A stretch of 64,000 bases of DNA from Fidelibacterota bacterium (GCA_947475895.1 CANJMF010000001.1:124001-188000), one strand, 5' to 3'; shown: positions 1 to 10,440, numbered from the stretch's first letter. Notes: a model not told the origin generated them from the letters alone. Translations and numbers: made by a program.

Positions 1-939
1 GATATTCGCAACGGCTTTCTCGACGAGGCTGACGACGTCGCCCATGCCGAGAATGCGGCCGGCGATACGCTCCGGGCTGAACACATCAAGGGCGTCGATT
101 TTTTCGCCGACGCCGATAAGTTTGATGGGACGGCCGGTGACCGCGCGCATAGAGAGAGCAGCGCCGCCGCGCGCATCGCCGTCGACGCGCGTGAGAACGA
201 TTCCGGTAATGCCGATTTTTTCGTTGAACGATGTTGCCGTCGTCACCGAATCTTGGCCGATCATGGCGTCGGTCACGAGCAATGTTTCGTGCGGTTTGAT
301 GATATCGCGCAGCGCGACGATCTCGGTCATCATCGCTTCGTCGATGGTGAGGCGGCCGGCGGTATCGAACAGCACCACATCGAAGCCGCCGCGGCGCGCT
401 TCGTCGAGGCCGCGCTTGGCGATATCGATCGGCTGTTGGCCGGCGACGATCGGCAGTGAAATGACGCCCGCTTGTTTGCCGAGGATGGCGAGCTGCTCCT
501 GCGCGGCCGGGCGATAGGTATCGAGCGACACCATCAGCACGCGCTTGCGGTCTTTGTTTTGCAGACGATTGGCGATTTTGCCGGTGGTCGTGGTTTTACC
601 GGAACCTTGCAGACCCACCATAAGCACCGCGACCGGCGCGGGTGCTGCGAGGTCAACGCCTTGCGCCGCGTCCTCGCCGCCCAACATGGCGATGAGTTCG
701 TCGTGCACGATTTTGACGACCAACTGACCGGGCGTGACCGACTTGATGACCGCTTCGCCGACAGCCTTCTCGCTGACCTTGGCGATGAAGTCTTTCACAA
801 CCGGCAACGCGACGTCGGCTTCAAGCAGCGCCACGCGCACATCGCGCATGGCCGCCGTCACGTCGGCTTCCGTCAACGCGCCGCGCCGTGTGAGCTTGTT
901 CAGCGCAGCGCCAAGTTTGTCGGTTAGCGTATCAAACAT
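1..939 (-). CDS. ffh: Signal recognition particle protein Ffh (3' end cut by window edge)
   Basis: GTPase of the signal recognition particle, which binds signal sequences emerging from the ribosome and hands the complex to FtsY at the membrane. The 313 visible codons start at the ATG at 939 and cover the N domain and the whole GTPase (G) domain. The P-loop GLQGSGKTT lies near residues 108-116, DTAGR near 190, and TRVDGDARGGA near 251. The methionine-rich M domain, which binds the RNA and the signal peptide, would lie left of base 1. The gene has no stop in the window, so it is partial. The receptor gene ftsY is 3.5 kb away on the other strand and secA follows it, giving a local group of targeting and export genes. 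Identity is clear from the motifs. Confidence 0.97.
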   Translation of the reverse strand, partial: MFDTLTDKLGAALNKLTRRGALTEADVTAAMRDVRVALLEADVALPVVKDFIAKVSEKAVGEAVIKSVTPGQLVVKIVHDELIAMLGGEDAAQGVDLAAPAPVAVLMVGLQGSGKTTTTGKIANRLQNKDRKRVLMVSLDTYRPAAQEQLAILGKQAGVISLPIVAGQQPIDIAKRGLDEARRGGFDVVLFDTAGRLTIDEAMMTEIVALRDIIKPHETLLVTDAMIGQDSVTTATSFNEKIGITGIVLTRVDGDARGGAALSMRAVTGRPIKLIGVGEKIDALDVFSPERIAGRILGMGDVVSLVEKAVANI

Positions 940-1110
940 CGTTTTCCACGAATCCTTTTAGCCAAACGAAAAACGCGCCCGTGTGCGTAATCGCAGACGA
1001 ACGGCCCCCGAGAGGCAGCAAAAACCCGGAATGTCAGGCTTGAGCGGGCGGAGATGTACGGCGGAGATGGTCCGGAGTCAAGGAAGGGACAGGTGCGTTT
1101 AAATAGCCAG

Positions 1111-2283
1111 CTATTTTAACCTGCGCCTTAATAATACATAGCCAACTATCCCAGAAACCAAGGATCCGACCAGAACGCCCATTTTAACCTCGGCCAGGTG
1201 CTCGGGCGTAGCAAAGGCCAAATTGCCGATGAAGAGGCTCATGGTGAAACCAATGCCCGTCAGGACGGCGACGCCGTAAAACTGGAAGGCGCTGGCATCG
1301 GCGGACAAGCGCACCCATCCGAATGCGCGGGCGGCATAACTGATGGCGAGGACGCCGACCTGTTTGCCCAGGAAGAGGCCCGCGATGATGCCGAGCGTGA
1401 CGGGGTGCGCGAGTGCATCCCACGTGATGCCGGCGAAACTGACGCCGGCATTGGCGAAGGCAAACACCGGCAGAATGAAATAGGTCACCCAGGGATGAAT
1501 CGCGTGTTCCACGGTGAGGAGCGGCGAGCGACCCGCAGCATCATGATTGGCGGGAATCATGAGCGCGGTGATGACGCCGGCCATGGTTGCATGAACGCCC
1601 GATTGCAGCACGGCCGCCCAAAGAACCGCGCCAATCATCATATAAATCCATACTTTCCGCACGTTCAGGCGATTGAGCGCAAACATTGCGACGACACAAA
1701 TCGCCGCGACACCGAGCGCCAATCCCGACAGATCGGCCGTATAGAACAGCGCGATGATGAGAATGGCGCCGAGGTCATCAATGACAGCGAGCGCCGTGAG
1801 GAAAATCTTGAGCGAACGGGGCACACGGCTGCCAAGCAACGCCATAACGCCCAGGGCAAACGCGATGTCGGTGGCCGCGGGAATCGCCCAGCCGACGTGA
1901 TAGGCCGGGTGGCTCCAATTGATCGCCGTGTAAATGAGCGCAGGGCCGGCCATGCCGCCAGCGGCTGCCAGAATCGGCAACGCGGCCTTGGCGCGAGTCG
2001 ATAGCTCGCCGCCCACGATCTCGCGTTTGATCTCGAGTCCCACCAGGAGAAAAAACACGGCCATGAGGCCGTCGTTGATCCAATGTAGCGGCGATTTGGT
2101 TAGCACCGGCGTTTCGAGAATTGCGGTGTAATCGGCCGCCCACGGCGAGTTAGCCACGCCCAAAGCCACGGCCGCAGCGGCCATGAGAATAAGGCCGGCC
2201 AGAGCCTCGCCCTTCAAGAAGGCCTCAATGTTCGATGAGCTCTTTGAACTCAAGGCCTTGGCACCTTTTTGCGGCGAACCCAT
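1111..2283 (-). CDS. nhaA: Na+/H+ antiporter NhaA
   Basis: Inner-membrane sodium/proton antiporter for pH and sodium homeostasis. The 390-residue protein is almost entirely hydrophobic segments, as expected for the 12-helix NhaA fold. It carries the ion-binding signature ATDIAFALG near residue 137 and the paired aspartates of AVIDDLGAI at about 169-170, equivalent to Asp163/164 of the E. coli protein. I place the start at the ATG at 2283 because AGGAAGG lies eight bases upstream. A GTG at 2310 would add nine residues but has no comparable ribosome site. It is divergent from dapF, with 49 bases between the two start codons. Length matches the family. Confidence 0.96.
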   Translation of the reverse strand: MGSPQKGAKALSSKSSSNIEAFLKGEALAGLILMAAAAVALGVANSPWAADYTAILETPVLTKSPLHWINDGLMAVFFLLVGLEIKREIVGGELSTRAKAALPILAAAGGMAGPALIYTAINWSHPAYHVGWAIPAATDIAFALGVMALLGSRVPRSLKIFLTALAVIDDLGAILIIALFYTADLSGLALGVAAICVVAMFALNRLNVRKVWIYMMIGAVLWAAVLQSGVHATMAGVITALMIPANHDAAGRSPLLTVEHAIHPWVTYFILPVFAFANAGVSFAGITWDALAHPVTLGIIAGLFLGKQVGVLAISYAARAFGWVRLSADASAFQFYGVAVLTGIGFTMSLFIGNLAFATPEHLAEVKMGVLVGSLVSGIVGYVLLRRRLK

Positions 2284-2332
2284 ATAGAGTGCCTTCCTAG
2301 ACAGCAGCACCCCTCACACCTATAACGCGGCC

Positions 2333-3181
2333 ATGGCAACAGGTAAATCATCGCAGGGCTTTGCCTTCCGGAAGATGCACGGATTAGGCAACGATTTCGT
2401 CGTGCTGGATGCGCGACGGGATTCGTTTGCGCTGACCGCGAAGTCTGCCGCCGCCATCGCCGACCGGCGGCGCGGCGTGGGCTGCGATCAAATCATGATC
2501 ATCGAACCGCCGAAGAATGGCGGCGACGTCTTTTTGGCCATTCGCAATAACGATGGAGGCGTGGTGGAAAGCTGCGGCAACGGCAGCCGCTGCGTTGCAT
2601 CGGTGCTGATGGATGAAACCGGCAAAGATAAAATTGTTCTCGAGACACTTGGCGGCGACATTATCGCCACGCGCGCGGCAAACGGATTGGTGTCCATCGA
2701 CATGGGGCCCGCCAATCTTGATTGGCAACAAATTCCACTGGCGGAAGACATCGACACGCTTCACGTGCCGGTGAAAGTCGGGCCCTTGCATGAAGCCGTG
2801 GTGGTGAACGTCGGTAACCCTCATGCGGTCTTCTTTGTGGAGGACGCCGAAACCATCGATTTGATGAAACACGGACCCAGGGTCGAACATCATGCCTTGT
2901 TTCCGAAACGGACCAATGTGGAAGCGGTGCAAGTTCTTAATCGCGGTCACATCCGTATGCGGGTGTGGGAACGCGGCGTGGGTATCACGCAAGCGTGCGG
3001 CACAGGCGCTTGCGCCGCTGCCGTCGCGGCCGCGCGTCGCGGTTTGACGGATCGCAAAGTCACCGTGACACTCGACGGTGGCGACCTCGGCATCGAATGG
3101 CGCGCCGATAATCATGTGATCATGACTGGACCGGTCGCCGAAAGTTTTGTCGGCACGCTCGATCGGAGCCTGCTGTCATGA
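2333..3181 (+). CDS. dapF: Diaminopimelate epimerase
   Basis: Converts LL-diaminopimelate to the meso form, the precursor of lysine and of the peptidoglycan cross-link. The 282-residue protein has the two catalytic cysteines of this cofactor-independent racemase: Cys81 in VVESCGNGSRC and Cys222 in TQACGTGACAA. The N-terminal KMHGLGNDF motif is also typical. The start at 2333 gives about ten residues before the conserved block, and an internal ATG at the MHGLGND methionine would be too short. The stop overlaps the mtaB start by four bases (ATGA), so the two are translationally coupled in a dapF-mtaB-ftsY operon that is common in alphaproteobacteria. Confidence 0.98.
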   Translation: MATGKSSQGFAFRKMHGLGNDFVVLDARRDSFALTAKSAAAIADRRRGVGCDQIMIIEPPKNGGDVFLAIRNNDGGVVESCGNGSRCVASVLMDETGKDKIVLETLGGDIIATRAANGLVSIDMGPANLDWQQIPLAEDIDTLHVPVKVGPLHEAVVVNVGNPHAVFFVEDAETIDLMKHGPRVEHHALFPKRTNVEAVQVLNRGHIRMRVWERGVGITQACGTGACAAAVAAARRGLTDRKVTVTLDGGDLGIEWRADNHVIMTGPVAESFVGTLDRSLLS

Positions 3182-4443
3182 ACGCGATCAAGCCGGAAGA
3201 TAAAGCCCCGCAAGTTGTCAGCCTAGGGTGCCGTCTAAATACCTACGAAGGCGAAGTCATGCGCTCGCACGCGCGCACCGCCGGCTTGGACAACGCGATC
3301 ATCGTTAATACCTGCGCGGTGACGAAGGAAGCCGAGCGCCAGGGCTTGCAAATGCTGCGCCGCCTGCGCCGCGAGAATCCCAACGCACACATCGTCGCGG
3401 CCGGTTGCGCCGTTCAATTAGACCCAGCGCGCTATGCCGCCATGCCGGAAGTGAACCGGGTGTTGGGCAACGAGCACAAGATGAAAGCCGAAAGCTTTCA
3501 CGCCGACTTGGAAACACCGGTTTTGGTCAGCGACATCATGACCGTGCGCGAAACCGCCGAGCATTTGGTGGAAGCATTCGATGGCCGCACGCGCGCCTTC
3601 GTACAAATCCAACAGGGCTGCGATCACCGCTGCACGTTTTGCATCATTCCCTTCGCGCGCGGCAATAACCGCAGCGTTCCCATGGGCCGCATCGTGCAGG
3701 AAGTACGCGGCCTTGTGGAAGGCGGCTACCGCGAGGTGGTTCTGACCGGCGTGGACATCACCGGTTATGGGAGCGATCTGCCCGGCACGCCGACATTGGG
3801 ACAGATGACGCGCCGCTTGTTGCAAGCTGTCCCCGAATTGCCGCGCCTGCGATTGTCGTCCCTCGACCCTGCAGAAGTCGACGAAGATTTGTTTCAACTC
3901 ATCGCCGATGAGCCGCGGCTGATGCCGCATTTTCATATCTCGGCGCAAGCCGGCGACGACATGATTCTGAAGCGCATGAAGCGCCGTCACTTGCGCGCCG
4001 ACATCATTGCCTTTTGCGAACGTGTGCGAGCGCTGCGTCCAGGCGCCGTTTTTGGCGCCGACATTATCGCCGGGTTCCCGACTGAAACCGACACCATGTT
4101 CGACAACACCTTGGCGCTGATCGACGACGCCGGCCTCGCGTTGCTACATGTGTTCCCCTATTCCATCCGTCCGGGAACGCCGGCCGCGCAAATGCCTCAG
4201 GTCAAAAGCGACGTCGTCAAAGCCCGTGCCGCGCGCCTGCGCGAAAAAGGGCGAGCGGCTTTGGCGGCGCAACTCACGCAACATGTGGGAACGACTGTAC
4301 GCGTTCTTATCGAGCGCGACGGACATGGCCACAGTGAGCACTATCTGTCCGTCTCGTTGACGGGCAATTGCGAGCGCGGCGGTATTGTCGCCGCGCGCAT
4401 CGTTTCAGCCACCTCCGATGTGCTGCACGGCGAAGTTACCTGA
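3178..4443 (+). CDS. mtaB: tRNA t6A37 methylthiotransferase MtaB
   Basis: Radical-SAM enzyme that adds a methylthio group to N6-threonylcarbamoyladenosine at tRNA position 37. The 421 residues show the three-part family layout. An N-terminal UPF0004 domain has cluster cysteines 18, 46 and 77. A radical-SAM core has the CxxxCxxC motif at 148-155 (CDHRCTFC). The C-terminal stretch of about 60 residues is TRAM-like. The motif and the short N-terminal domain favour MtaB over MiaB or RimO. It overlaps dapF by four bases upstream and shares TGATG with ftsY downstream, so all three genes are probably read from one mRNA. Confidence 0.93.
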   Translation: MNAIKPEDKAPQVVSLGCRLNTYEGEVMRSHARTAGLDNAIIVNTCAVTKEAERQGLQMLRRLRRENPNAHIVAAGCAVQLDPARYAAMPEVNRVLGNEHKMKAESFHADLETPVLVSDIMTVRETAEHLVEAFDGRTRAFVQIQQGCDHRCTFCIIPFARGNNRSVPMGRIVQEVRGLVEGGYREVVLTGVDITGYGSDLPGTPTLGQMTRRLLQAVPELPRLRLSSLDPAEVDEDLFQLIADEPRLMPHFHISAQAGDDMILKRMKRRHLRADIIAFCERVRALRPGAVFGADIIAGFPTETDTMFDNTLALIDDAGLALLHVFPYSIRPGTPAAQMPQVKSDVVKARAARLREKGRAALAAQLTQHVGTTVRVLIERDGHGHSEHYLSVSLTGNCERGGIVAARIVSATSDVLHGEVT

Positions 4444-5378
4444 TGGCGATTGGAAATTGGCTAGCACGCCTGAAGTCGGGCCTCAGCAAGTCGTCCTCGA
4501 AACTCGTGGGCGGCATTACCGACATTCTCACGAAGAAGAAACTCGATGACGTGGCGCTTCAGGAACTGGAAGACCTGTTGATCAGTGCCGACCTTGGCAC
4601 CGCGACGGCCGCGAAATTAACCCAGGACCTCAGCAAAACCCGCTTCGGCAAGGAAGTGACGCCGGAGGAAGTGCGCACAACGTTGGCGGACGAGATCGCA
4701 AAAATATTGGAGCCTGCGTCGCTGCCGCTCTCTGTCGATCCGGCGCGAAAGCCGTTTGTCGTCCTGGTTGTCGGGGTCAACGGTGCCGGTAAGACCACAA
4801 CCATCGGTAAGATGGCCCATCACTGGCGCGGCGAAGGTCATAGCGTAACGCTTGCTGCCGGCGATACGTTTCGCGCCGCTGCGGTGGAGCAATTGAAAGT
4901 CTGGGGAGCTCGCACCAATTCGCCCGTAGTCGCCAAAGATACCGGCGCCGATTCAGCGGGCCTTGCGTTCGAGGCGCTGATGGAAACGCGCAAGCGCGGC
5001 GACGACGTGCTGCTGATCGACACGGCGGGACGTTTGCAAAACAAAGATATCCTGATGGCGGAACTGCAAAAAGTGGTGCGCGCCATCGCCAAAGTCGACC
5101 CTACAGCGCCTCATGCCACGTTGCTCGTGCTTGATGCCACGGTCGGCCAAAATGCGCATGCGCAGGTCGAAGTGTTCAAACAAATGGTGGGCGTTACGGG
5201 ATTGGTGATGACTAAGCTCGACGGCACAGCCAAGGGCGGCGTTGTGGTGGCGCTGGCGGAAAAATTCAAACTGCCGATTCACTACGTGGGTGTCGGCGAG
5301 GCAGCAGAAGATTTGCGGCCCTTCACCTCGCGTACGTTCGCACGCAGCCTCATGGGCCTCGATCCGGAAGCTACTTAA
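4443..5378 (+). CDS. ftsY: Signal recognition particle receptor FtsY
   Basis: Membrane-associated GTPase that receives the Ffh-ribosome complex and passes it to the Sec channel. From the ATG at 4443, which overlaps the mtaB stop as TGATG, the protein has 311 residues. An upstream in-frame start at 4368 would lie inside mtaB and add 25 non-conserved residues, so I reject it. The P-loop GVNGAGKTT is at 111-119, DTAGR at 193-197, and TKLDGTAKGG follows. The protein is nearly only the NG domains. The long acidic A domain of the E. coli protein is missing, as is usual in alphaproteobacteria. Its 3' end overlaps the convergent gene by eight bases. Confidence 0.97.
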   Translation: MAIGNWLARLKSGLSKSSSKLVGGITDILTKKKLDDVALQELEDLLISADLGTATAAKLTQDLSKTRFGKEVTPEEVRTTLADEIAKILEPASLPLSVDPARKPFVVLVVGVNGAGKTTTIGKMAHHWRGEGHSVTLAAGDTFRAAAVEQLKVWGARTNSPVVAKDTGADSAGLAFEALMETRKRGDDVLLIDTAGRLQNKDILMAELQKVVRAIAKVDPTAPHATLLVLDATVGQNAHAQVEVFKQMVGVTGLVMTKLDGTAKGGVVVALAEKFKLPIHYVGVGEAAEDLRPFTSRTFARSLMGLDPEAT

Positions 5379-6078
5379 GGCCCAGGTTGTCCAGCCACTC
5401 GTTGAAACACCGCTTGCCCTGACGTTCGAGGGCAGCGCCGTAGCGCGCGGCATCTGCGCGTAAATTCCTGACGTGAAGGTGAACCGAAATAAGTACCGCC
5501 GCGTGGCCCACGTACCATTTTTCAAGATCGGCTGCGCGCACTTCGGGATGGCATTGGAATGCCAGAGTGCCTTTGCCCCAGGTGAAAGCTTGATTCGTGC
5601 AAACATCGGTTGATGCTAACAACACGGCATCTGCCGGCAGGTCGAACGTATCGCCGTGCCAGTGGAACATGAAGGTTTCGCCAGCCGAGAAATAACGCGC
5701 GAGCGATGCGTTGCCTGCGGGCGTCATTAACAACGGGCGCCAACCGATTTCTTTCTCCCGTCCGGGATACACCGCTGCCCCAAGTGCGCGCGCGATCAGT
5801 TGCGCGCCCAAGCAAATACCGAGCGTAGGTTTGTCGGCATCGAGACGGCGCTTGAGCGCGGCGATCTCCGGCGTGAGGAACGGATAGCTGCTTTCCTCGT
5901 AGACGCTGATTGGCCCACCGAGAATCACCAGCAAATCGGACTCTAGCAAATCAACTGTCGCCCAGTCGGCCACCGGCGCCTCGACGTAGGTGACGAGCCA
6001 CCCGCGCGCGGCGAATAATTCTTCCAGAATTCCGAGGTCTTCAAACGCCACATGACGCAGAACCGTGACGGCAGCCAT
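5371..6078 (-). CDS. Class I glutamine amidotransferase (GMP synthase-like)
   Basis: Stand-alone class I amidotransferase domain of 235 residues. The catalytic triad is visible: the nucleophile Cys89 in GICLGAQL, with His177 and Glu179 in FQCHPEV. A conserved FHWHGDTF block near residue 138 matches the group of GMP-synthase-like proteins annotated as glutamine amidotransferases, some of which act on gamma-glutamyl compounds. No synthetase domain is attached, so the acceptor reaction is unknown. I use the ATG at 6078 (MAAVTVLRH). An ATG at 6093 would add five residues. The gene is convergent with ftsY and follows secA on the same strand. Confidence 0.85.
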   Translation of the reverse strand: MAAVTVLRHVAFEDLGILEELFAARGWLVTYVEAPVADWATVDLLESDLLVILGGPISVYEESSYPFLTPEIAALKRRLDADKPTLGICLGAQLIARALGAAVYPGREKEIGWRPLLMTPAGNASLARYFSAGETFMFHWHGDTFDLPADAVLLASTDVCTNQAFTWGKGTLAFQCHPEVRAADLEKWYVGHAAVLISVHLHVRNLRADAARYGAALERQGKRCFNEWLDNLGLK

Positions 6079-6138
6079 TATGACGAACACCACAGAATCC
6101 CGGCGAATGCGGGAATTTTAATTTTTTGCATGCGCGGA

Positions 6139-6159
6139 CTCTCGCGCCTTTGGCGAGAG
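6139..6159 (-). terminator. Hairpin downstream of secA, possible terminator
   Basis: A perfect 7-bp stem (CTCTCGC paired with GCGAGAG, 7-base loop) lies 41 bases past the secA stop. In the secA direction it is not directly followed by a T-run; a mixed A/T stretch comes about 12 bases later. It could be a 3'-end-stabilising hairpin, a weak terminator or a palindromic unit. Confidence 0.3.
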
Positions 6160-6199
6160 AAGCAAAATGACAACTACGCCACGCTTGGCGACTTCGCGA

Positions 6200-8935
6200 T
6201 TAAGCGACTTCGCGTTCGATGCCGTGACAGTGTTTGAACTTTTTGCCGGAACCGCACGGACACGCCTCATTGCGCGATACCTTGCCCCAAGTGCTGGGAT
6301 CGTTGGGATCGCGCTGCTCGGCAGTGACACGCGGAAGGCCGGCGCGCTGCGCAGCCAGATCGGATTCGGTCGTGCCATCGCCACCGACGATGGGCGCCAC
6401 CTGCTCCTTAATTTCACGCGTTTGCAACGTCGGCGGACGGAAATCTTCCGGCGCCGGCTCGGTGCGAATTTCAATGCGCGACAGCATGGTGACCACACGT
6501 TCGCGCAAGCCCGTGAGAAGCTCGTTGAACATGATAAACGCTTCGCGTTGGTACTCCAGGAGCGGCTGCTTCTGTCCATAAGCGCGCAAGTTCACGCCGT
6601 GGCGGAGCATGTCCAGTTGCGCCAGGTGATCGCGCCAACCCTGATCGATGGCTTGCAGGATGAGGCTTTTCTCAATCCGGCGCATCAGCTCTTCGCCGAA
6701 ATTAACGGCTTTATCGGCGAATTTGGTGTCGGCCGCGTGCGTGATGCGTTCGCGAATTTCTTCGTCGGCAATGCCTTCTTCCGCGGCCCACGCCGTGAGC
6801 GGCAGATCGAGACCTAATACACGTAAGGTTTCTTCGTGCAGTCCGGCCAAATCCCAGTCTTCGTGCATCGCGCGTTCGGGAATGAATTTTGCGACGAAAT
6901 CGGCGATTACTTCGTGGCTCATCTCGTTGACGAGTACCGACAGATCTTCGCTCTGCATCATCTCTTTGCGTTGATCGAAGATGACCCGGCGCTGATCGTT
7001 CATGACGTCGTCGAACTGCAGCAAATTCTTGCGGATATCGAAGTTGCGGGCTTCGACTTTCTGCTGCGCTTTCTCGATGGCCTTGTTGATCCAGGGGTGG
7101 ATAATCGCTTCGCCTTCCTCAAGGCCTAAGCGCTGCAACATGCCGTCCATGCGCTCGGAGCCGAAGATGCGCATGAGATCGTCCTGGAGCGACAGGAAGA
7201 ACTTGGAACCACCCGGATCGCCCTGGCGGCCAGACCGGCCGCGCAGCTGATTGTCGATGCGCCGGCTTTCGTGACGTTCGGTGCCGACGACGTAAAGGCC
7301 GCCCGCTTGACGCGCGATTTCTTTCTTAGCCTCGATGTCGGCGCGGATTGTCGCCTTTTCTTCTTCCGTGATGACGCGCCCTTGCACGCCCTCTTCCTGC
7401 ATGAAGCGGTACTCGGCATTGCCGCCGAGCTGAATGTCGGTGCCGCGGCCGGCCATGTTGGTTGCGATGGTCACAGAGCCCGGAACGCCAGCCTGTGCGA
7501 CGATGAACGCTTCTTGTTCGTGGTACTTGGCGTTCAAAACTTGTGGATTGATCTTCTTCTGCTTACGCAAAATCTCGGCGAGCAGCTCTGATTTCTCAAT
7601 TGATACGGTGCCGACCAGCACGGGTTGCTGGCGCGCGTGGCACTCTTCAACGAGATCGGCGATCGCTTTATATTTTTCAGTCGCCGTACGGTAGACCTCG
7701 TCGTGCTCGTCCTTACGAATGCGCGGCAAATTCGGGGGCACGTCGACAACGTCGAGGCCGTAGATCTCGCCGAATTCTTCTGCTTCCGTCATCGCCGTGC
7801 CGGTCATACCGGCCAGCTTCGGATACATGCGGAAATAGTTTTGATAGGTGATGGTCGCGAGTGTTTGGTTTTCGTTCTGAACGTCGACGTGTTCTTTGGC
7901 TTCCAGCGCCTGGTGCAGACCTTCCGACAAGCGGCGGCCTTCCATGATGCGGCCGGTAAACTCATCGATCAGATGAACGCGTCCGTCTTTCACGAGATAG
8001 TCGACGTCGCGACGATACAGGTGATGAGCACGCAGGGCTTGGTTCGCGTGGTGCACGAGCGCCATATTATGGAGATCGTACAATCCATTTTCGGTCAAAA
8101 TTCCGTTGTCGCGCAGCAGCTGTTCTAAATGCTCGGTGCCAATGTCGGTGAAGGTGATGGAGCGCTGCTTCTCATCCTTCTCGAAGTGCTCGGGCTGCAT
8201 CAGCGGAATGATGCGGTCGACGCGGTCGTACAAATCCGTGCGGTCTTGGGACGGACCGGAAATGATCAGGGGCGTGCGCGCTTCGTCGATGAGGATCGAG
8301 TCGACTTCGTCGACGATGGCGTAGTTGAATTCGCGGTGAGCCATCTCCTCCATCGAATACTTCATGTTGTCGCGTAAGTAGTCGAAGCCCATCTCGCTGT
8401 TGGTGCAGTACGTGACGTCGCACGCATAGGCCGCGCGGCGTTCCAAATCGCTCAGGTGATGCTGAATGCAGCCGACCGTGAGGCCGAGGAAGCGATAGAC
8501 CTGGCCCATCCACTCGGAATCGCGCTTGGCGAGGTAGTCGTTCACGGTCACGACGTGCACGCCTTTGCCACTGAGCGCGTTCAGATAAACCGCGAGCGTT
8601 GCCACCAGCGTCTTGCCTTCGCCGGTGCCCATTTCGGCGATCATGCAGCGGTGCAGCACCATGGCGCCCATGAGCTGAACGTCGAAGTGGCGTTGCTTTA
8701 GGGTACGCTTGCCGGCTTCGCGAACGGTGGCGAAAGCGTCGACCAGAATATCGTCCAGCGTCTCACCGGCCGCGAGGCGCCCTTTCAGCCAATCGGTGCG
8801 GGCGCGCAAGCCGGCATCGTCCAGGGCAGCCACTTCGGCTTCCTTGGCATTGATGGCGGCGACGATGGGACGGAAGGACTTGATGAGCCGGTCGTTACGA
8901 GAACCGAAAAGCCGTTTGGCGAACGCGCCGAGCAT
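6200..8935 (-). CDS. secA: Preprotein translocase ATPase SecA
   Basis: Motor ATPase that drives unfolded proteins through SecYEG. At 911 residues it has the full family length. The Walker A motif MGTGEGKT lies near residues 102-109, the DEVDSILID Walker B block follows within nucleotide-binding domain 1, and [10 protein letters not shown] marks the second nucleotide-binding domain. The extreme C terminus carries the zinc-binding signature [13 protein letters not shown] (Cys892, Cys894, Cys903, His904) that binds SecB and lipids. Start at the ATG at 8935. It is divergent from argJ across a 275-base gap in which I see no supported gene. Confidence 0.98.
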   Translation of the reverse strand: MLGAFAKRLFGSRNDRLIKSFRPIVAAINAKEAEVAALDDAGLRARTDWLKGRLAAGETLDDILVDAFATVREAGKRTLKQRHFDVQLMGAMVLHRCMIAEMGTGEGKTLVATLAVYLNALSGKGVHVVTVNDYLAKRDSEWMGQVYRFLGLTVGCIQHHLSDLERRAAYACDVTYCTNSEMGFDYLRDNMKYSMEEMAHREFNYAIVDEVDSILIDEARTPLIISGPSQDRTDLYDRVDRIIPLMQPEHFEKDEKQRSITFTDIGTEHLEQLLRDNGILTENGLYDLHNMALVHHANQALRAHHLYRRDVDYLVKDGRVHLIDEFTGRIMEGRRLSEGLHQALEAKEHVDVQNENQTLATITYQNYFRMYPKLAGMTGTAMTEAEEFGEIYGLDVVDVPPNLPRIRKDEHDEVYRTATEKYKAIADLVEECHARQQPVLVGTVSIEKSELLAEILRKQKKINPQVLNAKYHEQEAFIVAQAGVPGSVTIATNMAGRGTDIQLGGNAEYRFMQEEGVQGRVITEEEKATIRADIEAKKEIARQAGGLYVVGTERHESRRIDNQLRGRSGRQGDPGGSKFFLSLQDDLMRIFGSERMDGMLQRLGLEEGEAIIHPWINKAIEKAQQKVEARNFDIRKNLLQFDDVMNDQRRVIFDQRKEMMQSEDLSVLVNEMSHEVIADFVAKFIPERAMHEDWDLAGLHEETLRVLGLDLPLTAWAAEEGIADEEIRERITHAADTKFADKAVNFGEELMRRIEKSLILQAIDQGWRDHLAQLDMLRHGVNLRAYGQKQPLLEYQREAFIMFNELLTGLRERVVTMLSRIEIRTEPAPEDFRPPTLQTREIKEQVAPIVGGDGTTESDLAAQRAGLPRVTAEQRDPNDPSTWGKVSRNEACPCGSGKKFKHCHGIEREVA

Positions 8936-9210
8936 TGCAACCTCAATCGGGAAATGGGCGAAGGGCGCGAAGCCCGCGTCTTAGGTTTGGTGGTTGCGAA
9001 ACAGATAGATGCCGGGTGCCCCGAAGTCAACGCAGGCGCCTTAAGATTCGACAGATTCGCTTGATATTCCGCCATTTTATCGGCCTTCGGCCGGCAATGT
9101 GTCATCGCGCAGAAGTCGAGGGAAACGCCATCACCGGCGGCTTGTTCCAAGACCCCGCCTATGTCATTGAAACCGGGCTTCAAATCTTCGTGTTGTAAGG
9201 ACGCTTCGCC

Positions 9211-10440
9211 ATGACAGGCGCGGTTTCACCGCTCGCCCCCACCTCATATCCCACCCTGCCGGCCATTGCCGGCGTGCGTTTGGCCAGCCATGCGGCCGGA
9301 ATCCGTTACAAAGTCCGCTCCGATCTCATGGTTGCAGTGCTGGACGCCGGTACCACCGTGGGCGGCGTCCTGACGCGGTCGCTGACGGCCTCGGCGCCCG
9401 TGGAAAGCTGTCGGGCGAACTTGAAGGGCGGAACCGGGCGGGTACTGGTCGTGAACGCCGGAAATGCCAACACCTTTACCGGCAAGCGCGGGGTCGCCGA
9501 CGTCGATACGACCTGCGCAAGTGCCGCCGCGGTTTTTGGCTGCAAGCCGAGTGAAGTGTTTGTGTCCTCGACCGGCACCATCGGCGTGCCGTTGCCAGTG
9601 GACAAGATCACCGAGGCGTTGCCGCAGATCTCGGCAAAGCTTGCAACCGATTGGCTCGATGCAGCCAAAGCCACTATGACCACGGATACCTTTCCGAAAT
9701 TGGCCACACGCACGGCCAAAATCGATGGCGTCACCGTGACCATCAACGGTTTTTGCAAAGGCTCAGGCATGATCGCGCCCGATATGGGCACGATGCTGGC
9801 CTATGTGTTCACCGACGCGGCGCTGGCGGCGCCTGTGGTGCAGACCTTGATCGCAACCGGCGCCGACAAAAGCTTCAACTGCATGACGGTGGACAGCGAC
9901 ACCTCCACCTCCGACACGCTGCTGATGTTCGCGACCAATAAGGCGCAGCATGCCCAAGTGACATCCGTGGACGATGCGCGCCTTGCAGAATTTCGGGCAG
10001 CGCTTGATTCGTTGCTGATCGAACTCGCCCAACTCGTCGCGCGCGACGGTGAAGGTGCGAGCAAGTTCATCGAAATCAAAGTCACCGGCGCCGAACACAA
10101 AAACGGCGCCAAGCGTATCGCTCTATCCATCGCAAACTCGCCTTTGGTGAAAACCGCCGTCGCCGGCGAGGACGCAAACTGGGGCCGGATCGTGATGGCC
10201 GTGGGTAAAGCCGGCGAGCGCGCCGACCGCGATAAACTGACGATCTCTGTGGGCGGTGTCGCCATCACTCACAATGGTGAACCGGTTTCCAATTACGATG
10301 AGACGCCGGTCGTCGCGCACATGAAGGGCAAAAACATTTCCATCGAAGTGGATGTCGGCATTGGAACAGGCAGCGCCACCGTATGGACCTGCGACCTGAC
10401 GCACGGTTATATCGATATCAATGGCTCCTACCGAACCTAG
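9211..10440 (+). CDS. argJ: Bifunctional ornithine acetyltransferase / N-acetylglutamate synthase
   Basis: Arginine biosynthesis enzyme that moves the acetyl group from acetylornithine to glutamate and in many bacteria also makes acetylglutamate from acetyl-CoA. The 409-residue precursor has the self-cleavage site DMGTMLAYV, with the nucleophilic threonine at position 194, which becomes the N terminus of the beta chain. The end of the protein (DINGSYRT) is typical. A ribosome site (TAAGGA) precedes the ATG at 9211. The last 20 bases overlap the start of the mutT gene in another frame. Whether it is mono- or bifunctional cannot be decided from sequence alone. Confidence 0.96.
   Translation: MTGAVSPLAPTSYPTLPAIAGVRLASHAAGIRYKVRSDLMVAVLDAGTTVGGVLTRSLTASAPVESCRANLKGGTGRVLVVNAGNANTFTGKRGVADVDTTCASAAAVFGCKPSEVFVSSTGTIGVPLPVDKITEALPQISAKLATDWLDAAKATMTTDTFPKLATRTAKIDGVTVTINGFCKGSGMIAPDMGTMLAYVFTDAALAAPVVQTLIATGADKSFNCMTVDSDTSTSDTLLMFATNKAQHAQVTSVDDARLAEFRAALDSLLIELAQLVARDGEGASKFIEIKVTGAEHKNGAKRIALSIANSPLVKTAVAGEDANWGRIVMAVGKAGERADRDKLTISVGGVAITHNGEPVSNYDETPVVAHMKGKNISIEVDVGIGTGSATVWTCDLTHGYIDINGSYRT

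Noticed and set aside
6098-6120. A 5-bp hairpin followed by T-rich sequence on the plus strand.
   Set aside because: Weak stem, and no plus-strand gene ends nearby apart from ftsY 0.7 kb away.
8935-9198. An 87-codon plus-strand frame between secA and argJ.
   Set aside because: The Arg-rich first half looks non-coding, there is no ribosome site or homology I recognise, and it ends just before the argJ ribosome site. The 275-base gap stays without a supported gene.
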